Shown here: positions 37,437-45,311 of the stretch, one piece after another
Position numbering within the stretch: the stretch's first letter is position 1
Layout: each line of letters opens with the position of its first letter
Source: Streptomyces sp. SLBN-118
GTDB lineage: Bacteria; Actinomycetota; Actinomycetes; Streptomycetales; Streptomycetaceae
Direction of reading: 5' to 3'
DNA: 64,000 bases
Assembly (NCBI RefSeq): GCF_006715635.1
Contig: NZ_VFNP01000002.1
Location: forward strand, 1,798,001 to 1,862,000
The notes under the pieces: model-generated
Databases searched by the model: none
What the model saw: the letters and a program-made list of their open reading frames with translations, nothing else
Told to the model about the DNA's origin: nothing
Translations under genes and position numbers: made by a program

Positions 37437-39946
37437 GCGGTCGCGGAAGGCTGGCCCTGTGCGCCTATGCCGCCACGCTGATGGCGGCGGGCGCCATGCT
37501 GCCACTGATCGAACCGGCCAGCTGGATGCTGCAGGCGGTGTTCATGCTGGCCATCGTGAGCGGCGTGGGGGCGCTGGCCCGGCGGGTTCCGCTGGCCCGG
37601 CCGCTGACGGTGGCCGTGCAGGGGCTCGTCCTGCTGTTGCTGCTCACCATGCTCTTCGCGTCGAGTCAGGCGATTCTCGGTGTCCTGCCGGGCCCCGATG
37701 CCATCCAGCGGTTCGGCCGGCTGCTGAACGCGGGCGGCGAGGACGTCGGGCGGTACGCGATCCCGGCGCCGGCGACCGACGGCATCCGACTGATGGTGCT
37801 CGGCGGCGTGCTGGTGATCGGCCTCGCGGTCGACGCCCTCGCGGTGACATTCCGCAGCGCTGCGCCCGCCGGACTGCCGCTGCTCGCGCTGTACTCGGTC
37901 GCCGCGGGTCTGTCAGGCGGCGGCGCGAGCTGGCTGTGGTTCCTGCTCGCGGCCACCGGATATCTGGTGCTCCTGCTGGCCGAAGGCCGTGACCGGCTCT
38001 CCCAGTGGGGCCGGGTCTTCGGCGGTGCCGTGCCCGCCCAGGGCCAGACCGGCACATACATCCCCCCGGGGGGCGGCCATGCGCTGGCACCGGTCCGTAC
38101 GGGCCGCCGGATCGGCGCGCTCGCACTCGGCGTCGCGCTCGTGGTCCCCGCGGCGCTGCCCGCCCTGAACGGCGGGCTGCTGGACACCGCGGGCAACGCA
38201 AGCGGCCCGGGCCCGGGCGGCGGCACGATCTCCGCGGTGAACCCGCTGGTCTCGCTGCAGGACAGCCTCAACCAGCCCGAGGACCGCGAGGTCATCCGGT
38301 ATCGCACCAACGCGACACAGACGAAGGACCTCTATCTGCGGATCGTCGCGCTGGACCAGTTCGACGGGACCGCGTGGAAGACCTCCCAGCGCGACATCAA
38401 GGATGTGCCGGGTCAGCTCCCCCAGCCGACCGGTCTGAGTCCGTCCGTCGCCGTCACGGAGATCAAGACGAACGTCTCCGCGGCCGGCTCGTACAAACAG
38501 AGCTGGCTGCCGCTCCCCTATCCGGCGACCAAGGTGGCGATCAAGGGACGCTGGCGCTTCGAGCCCGAGGGCCGGACGCTGGTCGGCGACCGCGGTCAGG
38601 ACACCCGCGGCGCGCAGTACTCCGTCAACAGCCTGTTGGTGAGGCCGACGGCGGAGCAGCTGGCTTCGGCGCCACGCGCACCCGCCAAGCTGCTGAGTGA
38701 GTACACCAAGGTCCCCGACGGGCTGCCCGGCGACGTCAGGAGCATCGCGAAGACGGTGACCAAGGGCGCCACGAACGACTACGAGCGTGCGGTCAAGCTC
38801 CAGGACTGGTTCGCCGTCACCGGCGGCTTCCGGTACGACACCCAGGTGGAGTCCGGTACGGGCGCCGGCGCGATAAGCCGCTTCCTGAGGAAGAAGGAGG
38901 GCTTCTGCATTCACTTCTCCTTCTCGATGGCCGCGATGGCCAGGACGCTCGGCATACCGGCGCGGGTGGCCGTGGGCTTCACACCCGGCTCCCCGCTCTC
39001 CGACGGCAGCATGTCCGTCGGTCTGCAGGAAGCTCACGCCTGGCCCGAGCTGTACTTCGAGGGCGTGGGGTGGACGCGGTTCGAGCCGACCCCCAGCCGG
39101 GGCACCGCGCCCGACTACACACGGCCCCAGTCGCCGAGCGGCGGGGCGAGCACTCCGGCGGAGCCCGAGGGAAGTGCCTCCGCGGAACCCTCGGCCGCGC
39201 CCTCAACGGCGGACAACTGCCCGCCGCAGGCGCGCCGTCTCGGCGACTGCGGTGCTGCCGCGCCGCGTGACGTCGCCCCGCCCACCGACCCCGGGACCCC
39301 GGCGAGCACGTGGGTGAGCGTGGCTCTGGGGGTCGTGGCGCTGGTGCTGGTGCCGCTGCTGCCGATGCTGTGGCGCATGAGGACGAGGGCCCGGCGGCTG
39401 CGCTCCGGCGGGCGGGCGCCGGCGGGCGCCACCGATCCGGCGGCGGTGTCGCTGCAGGAGGCCCCCGACACAACGGCCGTCGGCGAGCTCGCACTCGCGC
39501 AGGAGTCGGCCCGGACGCTGGCGACCTGGCAGGAGATCTCCGACCTGGCCTGGGATCACGGCATCCTGCCCGACGAGTCGCAGACGCCGCGGAAGGCGGC
39601 TGCACGCATCGTCCGGCTCGGCAAGCTGGAGGAGGAGTCGGCGGACGCGGTGCACCGGGTGGCCCGGGCGGTGGAGCAGGTGCTCTACGCCCCGGAGCCC
39701 AGGCCGGTCACGGGGCTCGCGGACGACGCCCAGCAGGTCCGGGCCGGGCTACGGGCAGCGGCGAGCCGGGGAACCCGTCTGCGGGCCCTCCTGGCGCCCC
39801 GCTCATCCGTCCGGGTGGTCTGGGCTCTCTCGGCCCGCTGGAGGGCGTGCACGGACCGCTGGGGCGTGCGCGCGACGGCACACAGGCTGGGGCTGCCGGA
39901 CAGGTGGCCGGGCATCCTCCGCAGGCCGTCCCGGCAGCAGGGCTGA
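37433..39946 (+). CDS. TgpA-type transmembrane transglutaminase-like protein
   Basis: An 837-residue protein with about six N-terminal membrane helices (DUF3488), an external transglutaminase-like domain, one more helix near residues 625-645, and a cytoplasmic DUF4129-like C-terminal part. The catalytic set is Cys492 (EGFCIHFS), His535 (QEAHAWPE) and an acidic residue that is Glu551 in RFEPTP. The family has protease or transglutaminase-like potential; the substrate is unknown. With moxR and DUF58 it forms the conserved MoxR-DUF58-TgpA operon, probably serving the cell envelope. Confidence 0.92.
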   Translation: MSGRGRLALCAYAATLMAAGAMLPLIEPASWMLQAVFMLAIVSGVGALARRVPLARPLTVAVQGLVLLLLLTMLFASSQAILGVLPGPDAIQRFGRLLNAGGEDVGRYAIPAPATDGIRLMVLGGVLVIGLAVDALAVTFRSAAPAGLPLLALYSVAAGLSGGGASWLWFLLAATGYLVLLLAEGRDRLSQWGRVFGGAVPAQGQTGTYIPPGGGHALAPVRTGRRIGALALGVALVVPAALPALNGGLLDTAGNASGPGPGGGTISAVNPLVSLQDSLNQPEDREVIRYRTNATQTKDLYLRIVALDQFDGTAWKTSQRDIKDVPGQLPQPTGLSPSVAVTEIKTNVSAAGSYKQSWLPLPYPATKVAIKGRWRFEPEGRTLVGDRGQDTRGAQYSVNSLLVRPTAEQLASAPRAPAKLLSEYTKVPDGLPGDVRSIAKTVTKGATNDYERAVKLQDWFAVTGGFRYDTQVESGTGAGAISRFLRKKEGFCIHFSFSMAAMARTLGIPARVAVGFTPGSPLSDGSMSVGLQEAHAWPELYFEGVGWTRFEPTPSRGTAPDYTRPQSPSGGASTPAEPEGSASAEPSAAPSTADNCPPQARRLGDCGAAAPRDVAPPTDPGTPASTWVSVALGVVALVLVPLLPMLWRMRTRARRLRSGGRAPAGATDPAAVSLQEAPDTTAVGELALAQESARTLATWQEISDLAWDHGILPDESQTPRKAAARIVRLGKLEEESADAVHRVARAVEQVLYAPEPRPVTGLADDAQQVRAGLRAAASRGTRLRALLAPRSSVRVVWALSARWRACTDRWGVRATAHRLGLPDRWPGILRRPSRQQG

Positions 39947-39960
39947 CGGCATCGGGCCCG

Positions 39961-40010
39961 TGGGCCCGTGTCATGGGCCGGGCTCAAGCCCGCCTTATGA
40001 CACGGGCCCA
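39961..40010 (+). terminator. Hairpin downstream of tgpA
   Basis: Arms of 14 bp (TGGGCCCGTGTCAT, 39961-39974, with 39997-40010) are perfect. An inner GGGCcgGGCTCAAGCCcg-like helix extends the stem. It lies 14 nt after the tgpA stop and is a probable terminator. Confidence 0.65.
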
Positions 40011-40078
40011 CGTGGGGGCCTGTTGGCGAGTGCGCCGGGGCCGGGGCCTGTCCGGCCGGTCTTGCCGGGCTCGCGTGC

Positions 40079-40128
40079 CTGGCACGCACTCCCCCGTAGC
40101 CCTTCGAGCACGGGAGGTGCCCCCATGC
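40079..40128 (+). repeat. 50-nt interspersed repeat, copy B
   Basis: This stretch is identical to 3695-3744 at 45 of 50 positions in the same orientation, again intergenic and downstream of a plus-strand gene. Confidence 0.7.
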
Positions 40129-40320
40129 TGCGTTGCCGTCGGTCGCCGACGCTCCGCGTGAGCTCCTCCCGTGCCTTCGGCGGGGGACCCCCATCCTCCG
40201 GCCTGCGATCGCACGTACCGCGGGGCATCAGCCGCTCCGCGGCGGGCCGCTCACTGATCCGGCCCGATCGACCGGACAGGACCGGGTGGGCACGAGTGAG
40301 TGAGGGCGAGGGGGGGCCGG

Positions 40321-40368
40321 CATACGGCTGAGGGGCGACGCGTTCTCGCGTCGCCCCTCAGCCGTATG
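40321..40368. terminator. 22-bp perfect hairpin between convergent genes
   Basis: Arms 40321-40342 and 40347-40368 are perfectly complementary over 22 bp with the loop TTCT. It lies 30 nt past the end of the minus-strand DUF3040 gene and downstream of tgpA, so it can stop transcription from both sides. Confidence 0.85.
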
Positions 40369-40398
40369 TCGTGTGTTCCGCCGTTGCCGCTGATCGGC

Positions 40399-40806
40399 TC
40401 AGTGGCCCTGGCCGCCCTGCTCGTCGCGGCGGCGCTGCCACCGCTCCTCGATCCGATGCATCATCGACCTGCGCTGACGGGGCCGGCGGCGAGCCGTCGC
40501 TGCCGTGTCCCCCAGGGTCTGCTGCTCACCCGGTTTGGGCGCCTTGCGCCATCCGGTGACCGCGAGAACCGCACAGCCGAGCATGACGAGAAAACCCACC
40601 ACGCTGATCCAGATCTGCTGCGCGACCATTCCGGCCATGAGGAGCGCGATACCCACCAGGAAGCCGGCGACTGCCTGGTAGACCCGTCGTCGGGTGTACG
40701 TACGCAGCCCGCTTCCCTCAAGCGCTGTAGCGAACTTGGGATCTTCGGCGTACAGCGCTCGCTCCATCTGCTCGAGCATTCGCTGCTCGTGCTCCGAGAG
40801 CGGCAC
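40399..40806 (-). CDS. DUF3040 small membrane protein
   Basis: A 135-residue actinobacterial protein. The N-terminus PLSEHEQRMLEQMERALYAEDPKFA is the DUF3040 signature. Two membrane helices follow (about 44-63 and 67-85), then a basic, Arg/Gln-rich C-terminus. GAGGA precedes the GTG at 40806. The function is unknown. Its place near the division cluster is conserved in Streptomyces as I recall it. Confidence 0.9.
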   Translation of the reverse strand: MPLSEHEQRMLEQMERALYAEDPKFATALEGSGLRTYTRRRVYQAVAGFLVGIALLMAGMVAQQIWISVVGFLVMLGCAVLAVTGWRKAPKPGEQQTLGDTAATARRRPRQRRSMMHRIEERWQRRRDEQGGQGH

Positions 40807-41056
40807 GGAGTCCTCCTAGTCGTCGGCCGCGGGGGGGCGACCGGTATGCGGCCCTTTCAGGATAGGCAGGGAATCGCCCCCGTGAAACCCGCCCTCTAAC
40901 CCAATTCGCCAGTCCGGGCCGCCACGGCGGCTCAGTGCTGAGGCGTAGATTCCCCAACCTCCGATCCGTCATGCCGGATGGTGTCCCCCGATCATACGGG
41001 GCGGCGGCCACGATCGGGGGGTCTGTGGCGTACTCCATCCGCTGCTGCGCCGCTGA

Positions 41057-41815
41057 TCAGCCCCGCTTCTCACCCAGTACGTGCAGCTGGGTGGCGACAG
41101 CGTGGAAGGCGGGCAGTTCGGCCGCGGCGGCCTCCAGCTCGAGCAGCGCGTCGAGGGCTCCGGGCTCGGTGTCGACCAGGACGCCCGGGACGAGGTCGGC
41201 GAAGACCCTGACGCCGTGCACGGCGCCGACGTCGACGCCCGCCTCGGCGACGAGTTCGGCGAGCTGCTCGGCGGTGAAGCGCCGCGGCACCGGGTCGCCG
41301 GCGCCCCAGCGTCCGGCGGGGTCGGAAAGCGCCTGCCGGGCCTCGGTGAAATGGCCGGCGAGTGCCCTGGCCAGGACCGCGCCGCCCAGTCCGGCGGCGA
41401 GCAGGCTGATGGCGCCGGAGGACCGGAGCGCGTCCACCGCGTTGCGTACGCCCTCGCCCGGGTCGTCCACGTACTCCAGGACTCCGTGGCACAGCACCAC
41501 GTCATAGGCGCCGCGCTCGACGACGTCGAACAGGCCGTGGATGTCGCCCTGGACGCCGCGGACCCGGTCGGCCACCCCGGCCTCGGCGGCGCGGCGCTCC
41601 AGCGCGAAGAGCGCATTGGGGCTGGGGTCGACCACGGTGACGCGGTGCCCGAGCTGGGCCACGGGCACCGCGAAGTAGCCGCTGCCGCCGCCGGTGTCGA
41701 GGACGTCAAGGGCATCCGTCCCCATCGCCTTGACCCGGCGGTCGAGGGCGTCCTTGAGGACGTCCCAGACCACGGCGGTACGGAGGGAGGCGCGGGGGCG
41801 CATCGGGTCCGACAC
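41057..41815 (-). CDS. Class I SAM-dependent methyltransferase
   Basis: A 252-residue methyltransferase. Motif I is VLDTGGGSGYFAVPVA (about 37-52), the acidic motif II residue is in VTVVDPSPNAL, and YDVVLCHGVLEYVDDP is motif IV. It resembles the CmoA/SmtA type, but the substrate cannot be told. The GTG start opens MSDPMRPRASLRTA. It is a single minus-strand gene between DUF3040 and the HEPN gene. Confidence 0.87.
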   Translation of the reverse strand: MSDPMRPRASLRTAVVWDVLKDALDRRVKAMGTDALDVLDTGGGSGYFAVPVAQLGHRVTVVDPSPNALFALERRAAEAGVADRVRGVQGDIHGLFDVVERGAYDVVLCHGVLEYVDDPGEGVRNAVDALRSSGAISLLAAGLGGAVLARALAGHFTEARQALSDPAGRWGAGDPVPRRFTAEQLAELVAEAGVDVGAVHGVRVFADLVPGVLVDTEPGALDALLELEAAAAELPAFHAVATQLHVLGEKRG

Positions 41816-41946
41816 GGCAGTTGACTCCTCGGGCGGCTCTACTCGGGCGGTTCTACGGTGAAGACGCAGACCACCCTATTGCCTTCGCCGACGTGGCTTC
41901 GCCGACGTGCCTTCGCCGATCGTCACCGGCCCTGGCCGCTCCGCTG

Positions 41947-42486
41947 TCACCCCGCGGCGTCCCCCGTCCCCGGTTGCTCGATCCGCGGCTGGGGCAGCAC
42001 TGGCTGGAGTACCAGCATCCGCTCGACGAGCCGCAGAAACATGGCCGCGTCACGGAGCAGGTCGTCGGCGTCACGGGCACTCGCCGCGCCCTGTATCCCC
42101 GCCTCCGCGCGCGCCCTTCGCCGGGCGCCCGAGGCGAACAGGGCGCTCCACTCGGTCAGTTCGGGAGCTATCTCGGGCAGGACTTCCCAGGCGCTTCGGA
42201 TCCGCTGCCGTCGGCGGGTGCTGGTCTCGGGCCGGCCGCGGGCGGCGAGGACCGCCGCCGCGGTGCGCAGGGCGGCCAGATGGGCTGTGGCATACCGCTC
42301 GTTCGGCGTTTCGAGCGTGGTGGCCTCGTCCAGTCCCGTACGGGCCTGGGCGAGCAGGTCGAGGGCGGCGGGCGGTGCCGATGCCCGCCGCAGGACGGGA
42401 TGCACGTCGTTCGCCGGTCCGGTCAGTGAGGGGGCAGGGCCGGTGGCGCGGCGCCGGTGTGCGGCTGCTGCGTAGGAGCTGGCCAT
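41947..42486 (-). CDS. SAV_6107 family HEPN-domain protein
   Basis: A 179-residue, mostly helical protein of the SAV_6107 family of actinobacterial HEPN proteins. The family core is LLAQARTGLDEA, then NERYATAHLAALRTAAAVLAARGRP, then WEVLPEIAPELTEWSALFASGA and ADDLLRDAAMFL. RYATAH fits the RX4-6H motif of HEPN ribonucleases. No nucleotidyltransferase antitoxin gene is next to it, so a toxin role is not shown. GGAGG precedes the ATG at 42486. Confidence 0.85.
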   Translation of the reverse strand: MASSYAAAAHRRRATGPAPSLTGPANDVHPVLRRASAPPAALDLLAQARTGLDEATTLETPNERYATAHLAALRTAAAVLAARGRPETSTRRRQRIRSAWEVLPEIAPELTEWSALFASGARRRARAEAGIQGAASARDADDLLRDAAMFLRLVERMLVLQPVLPQPRIEQPGTGDAAG

Positions 42487-42650
42487 GACGAACCTCCTGT
42501 CGTCGTGTGACGGCGCTGTGGCCGTATGTGTCCATCGTGAGGGGGACCACTGACAATCGGCTCTGACCTGCTTGTTCTCTGTGGGGGCCGGGGGGCGGGC
42601 TGACGGCTAAGGTGAAGTCAGGAGTTCTGCGGCAGCCCCCGGAGCAACCC

Positions 42651-43481
42651 ATGCGCGGACATAGCGCCGACCCGCCCGACGATGGGCAGCAGCTGCTGGT
42701 CACACTGGGGCGGCTCGTCGACCAGGCCCTGGCGCAGACCAAGCTGCAGCGGGCCCGGGTAGAGCTGGCCATGGCGCTGCAGCGCCATATGCTCCCGCCC
42801 GCGCTTCCGGACCTTCCGGGCCTGAGCATCGCGGCCCGGTACGCGCCCTCGCGGGACGGTCTCGACGTGGGCGGCGACTGGTACGACGCCTTCGTGATGA
42901 TGGACGGGTCGCTCGGCCTCGCCATCGGAGATGTGCAGGGCCACGACGTGGAGGCCATCGCGTTCATGGGGCAGGTCCGCACCAGCCTGCGGGCCATCGC
43001 CCAGACGACGAGCGATCCCCGCGAGGTGCTCGGCCGCGCCAACAACCTGCTGATCTCCATGGGCTGCGGCTTGTTCGCCACCTGCTGCTTCCTTCGCTTC
43101 GACCCGGCCGGCCGCGACCTCACGGTGTCCAGGGCGGGCCATGTCCCGATGGTCTGGGCAACAGCGAGCGGTCGCTCCGGTATCGCCCTCGACCGGGGAG
43201 GCCCGCCCCTGGGTGTCCTGCCGGGCGAGCTCTATCCGGTGACCCACCGACGGCTGACCGAGCCAGGAGTCCTCGTCCTGCTCACCGACGGGGTCGTAGA
43301 GGGACCGACGTATCCGATGGAGTCCGGACTGGCCGAGGTGGCCCGGCTGGTCCAGGTGGGCTTCGACGCCGACCCCGACGTGCTGGCCGCCACCGTCATC
43401 AAGGTGGCCGACCAGACGGGTCACAGTGACGACGCCGCCGTGCTCGTCGTCCGCTACGACGGCCCGCCCGGACCCGGGTGA
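42651..43481 (+). CDS. PP2C/SpoIIE-type serine phosphatase
   Basis: A 276-residue stand-alone phosphatase. The SpoIIE core includes LQRHMLPPALPDLPG, VGGDWYDAF (metal Asp76), IGDVQGHDVEA (Asp94), GHVPMVW, LTDGVVEG and HSDDAAVLVVR, so all metal-binding acidic residues are present. Such proteins usually dephosphorylate anti-sigma-factor antagonists. No sensor domain is fused. GGAG lies 6 nt before the ATG at 42651; a GTG at 42612 is in frame. The next gene, a MASE1 sensor, follows after 54 nt and may be functionally linked. Confidence 0.9.
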   Translation: MRGHSADPPDDGQQLLVTLGRLVDQALAQTKLQRARVELAMALQRHMLPPALPDLPGLSIAARYAPSRDGLDVGGDWYDAFVMMDGSLGLAIGDVQGHDVEAIAFMGQVRTSLRAIAQTTSDPREVLGRANNLLISMGCGLFATCCFLRFDPAGRDLTVSRAGHVPMVWATASGRSGIALDRGGPPLGVLPGELYPVTHRRLTEPGVLVLLTDGVVEGPTYPMESGLAEVARLVQVGFDADPDVLAATVIKVADQTGHSDDAAVLVVRYDGPPGPG

Positions 43482-43535
43482 CCGGTCCGCCCCGTCCGAC
43501 TCGCCGCAGCCCCGCCGAGAGCGCAGACTGCTGGG

Positions 43536-44498
43536 GTGCGCACTGCGGAGATCGGCCGCTATGGACCTCCTGTGCTGCGGATCCTCGCTGTCGCCGCCGT
43601 CTACTACGGTTCCGCCCGGCTCGGGCTTCTACAGCAGCTGGTACGCGGTCAGGTCACGCCGCTGTGGCCTCCGACCGGGGTGGCCGTGGCCGGTCTGCTC
43701 CTCCTCGGTCCGCGGATCTGGCCGGGCATCGCGCTCGGCGCCTTCCTGGTCAATGTGTCCATCGGCCCCACCCCGCTCGCGGTGCTGGGCATCGTCGCCG
43801 GCAACACGCTGGCCCCGCTCGGCGCCTACGCGATGCTGCGGCAGGCGGATTTCCGCGTCGAGCTGGACCGGCTGCGGGACGGGCTGGCACTGATCTTCCT
43901 GGGCGCACTGGCCGGGATGCTGATCAGCTCGACCGTGGGCAGCGGGGTGCTGGCGCTGTCCGGAGCGCTGGATGCGGGCGAATTCTGGCCGACCTGGTCG
44001 GTGTGGTGGACCGGTGACGCAATGGGAGTGCTTGCCGTCACCCCGTTCCTCCTGGCACTGCGCCGGGCCCGGTGGCCGAGCGACGCCGGGATCGGCCGCT
44101 GGATCGAGGCGGCGGCCCTGTTCCTTGGCACGCTCTTCGTGACGGTCCTGGCGACGAGTACGAACAGTTCGGCCCTGCTCTTTCTCGTCTTCCCGTTCCT
44201 GATCTGGGCGGCGTTCCGCTTCCAGCTGACCGGTGCGGCGCCGTGCGCGCTGATGGTGATGACGCTTGCGATCCTCGCCGCGGCCCGCGAGTCCGGCCCG
44301 TTCGCCCATCACGACCTGCTCGAGAACATGGTCACGCTGCAGGCCTTCAATGGCACCACGGCACTGAGCGCCCTGCTTCTCGCGGCGGTCATCACCGAGC
44401 GGAACAAGACCCATGACGAGATCAAACGGCTCTGCATTCAGCTCACCGAGATGGTGGCTCATATGGATCCCCGTGAAGGGCCGGAACCCGACCGCTGA
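43536..44498 (+). CDS. MASE1-domain integral membrane sensor without output domain
   Basis: A 320-residue protein with about eight or nine membrane helices forming a MASE1 domain (VTPLWPPTGVAVAGLLLLGPRIWPGI near the start, WWTGDAMGVLAVTPFLL in the middle). MASE1 is normally the N-terminal sensor of histidine kinases or GGDEF proteins. Here it ends after a 30-residue helix (ERNKTHDEIKRLCIQLTEM) with no output domain. It may signal through the SpoIIE phosphatase encoded just upstream. The start is GTG 43536. Confidence 0.87.
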   Translation: MRTAEIGRYGPPVLRILAVAAVYYGSARLGLLQQLVRGQVTPLWPPTGVAVAGLLLLGPRIWPGIALGAFLVNVSIGPTPLAVLGIVAGNTLAPLGAYAMLRQADFRVELDRLRDGLALIFLGALAGMLISSTVGSGVLALSGALDAGEFWPTWSVWWTGDAMGVLAVTPFLLALRRARWPSDAGIGRWIEAAALFLGTLFVTVLATSTNSSALLFLVFPFLIWAAFRFQLTGAAPCALMVMTLAILAAARESGPFAHHDLLENMVTLQAFNGTTALSALLLAAVITERNKTHDEIKRLCIQLTEMVAHMDPREGPEPDR

Positions 44499-44535
44499 AG
44501 GGCAGGTTTTGCTTCGGCCGCGGAACGGGGGTAAG

Positions 44536-44563
44536 TTTTTGAACTGACCAGTCAGTTCAAAAA
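44536..44563. promoter_or_regulatory. 28-bp palindromic operator, likely TetR-type
   Basis: Arms TTTTTGAACTGAC (44536-44548) and its exact complement (44551-44563) are separated by CA. It lies 13 bp before the ABC gene start. The TetR gene at the end of the same operon is the obvious candidate repressor, giving autoregulation. Low-GC arms in such GC-rich DNA strengthen the call. Confidence 0.75.
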
Positions 44564-44576
44564 TGGGGGAGGGTAC

Positions 44577-45311
44577 GTGGACAGCCCGCACGGAGCGGCC
44601 GTGACCGCCGAGGACTTCGGGCTCAAGGGTCCGCGCGGCTGGGCGTTCCGCTCGGTGAGCATCGATGCGGAACCCGGCTCACTGATAGCGATCGAAGGTC
44701 CGTCCGGCTCGGGCCGCACCTGCCTGCTGCTCGCGCTCACCGGCCGGATGCGGCCGGCCGAGGGCCATGCCGAGGTCGGCGGCCTGGCGCTGCCCCGCAA
44801 GATGGCTGCCGTACGCCGCATCAGCGCGCTCGGCCACGTGCCGGGCGTCAGCGAGCTCGACCCGGCGCTGACCGTCGCCGAGCATCTGCGCGAACGGGCC
44901 CTGCTGCAGCGCCGTTTCGGCGCCTCGCTGCGCGCCCTGCTGCGGCCGCGGGCCGAGCGCCTGGCCGCGGCCCGCAGCCGTGTCGCCGAGGCGCTGGAGG
45001 CGGCCGGGCTCGACCTGGCGGAGCTGCCCAAGCAGGAGCGCACCGTCGTACGCGATCTGGAGCGGCTGGAGGCGCTACGCCTGTCCGTCGCGCTTGCTCT
45101 GATCGGCCGGCCCCGGCTGCTCGCCGTGGACGACACCGACCTCAAGCTCTCCGACACCGACCGGGCCGAGGCCTGGAAGCTGCTGCGTTCCGTTTCCGAG
45201 GCGGGCACGACGGTGCTCGCGGTGTGCAGCCAGGCGCCCGAGGACACGACCATCATCCGTACGAACGAGGAGGGGGCGGCCGATGCGCTCGCCGAGACTG
45301 GCCGCGCTTGA
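44577..45311 (+). CDS. Degenerate ABC transporter ATPase-like protein
   Basis: A 244-residue ABC-type nucleotide-binding domain. The Walker A region reads GPSGSGRT (41-48) with Arg in place of the catalytic Lys. No LSGGQ signature is visible; its place reads DLERLEALRLSVALAL. Walker B, RLLAVDDTD, has Asp186 in place of the catalytic Glu. It may bind but poorly hydrolyse ATP. It overlaps the YhgE/Pip gene by 29 bp and is probably its partner. The start is GTG 44577, 13 bp after the operator. Confidence 0.82.
   Translation: MDSPHGAAVTAEDFGLKGPRGWAFRSVSIDAEPGSLIAIEGPSGSGRTCLLLALTGRMRPAEGHAEVGGLALPRKMAAVRRISALGHVPGVSELDPALTVAEHLRERALLQRRFGASLRALLRPRAERLAAARSRVAEALEAAGLDLAELPKQERTVVRDLERLEALRLSVALALIGRPRLLAVDDTDLKLSDTDRAEAWKLLRSVSEAGTTVLAVCSQAPEDTTIIRTNEEGAADALAETGRA

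Larger units (their letters stand above)
39947..40398. other. Non-coding region with hairpins and a repeat
   Basis: This 452-bp gap between convergent tgpA and the DUF3040 gene has no credible gene. It contains two long perfect hairpins and copy B of the 50-nt interspersed repeat, listed separately. Confidence 0.7.
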
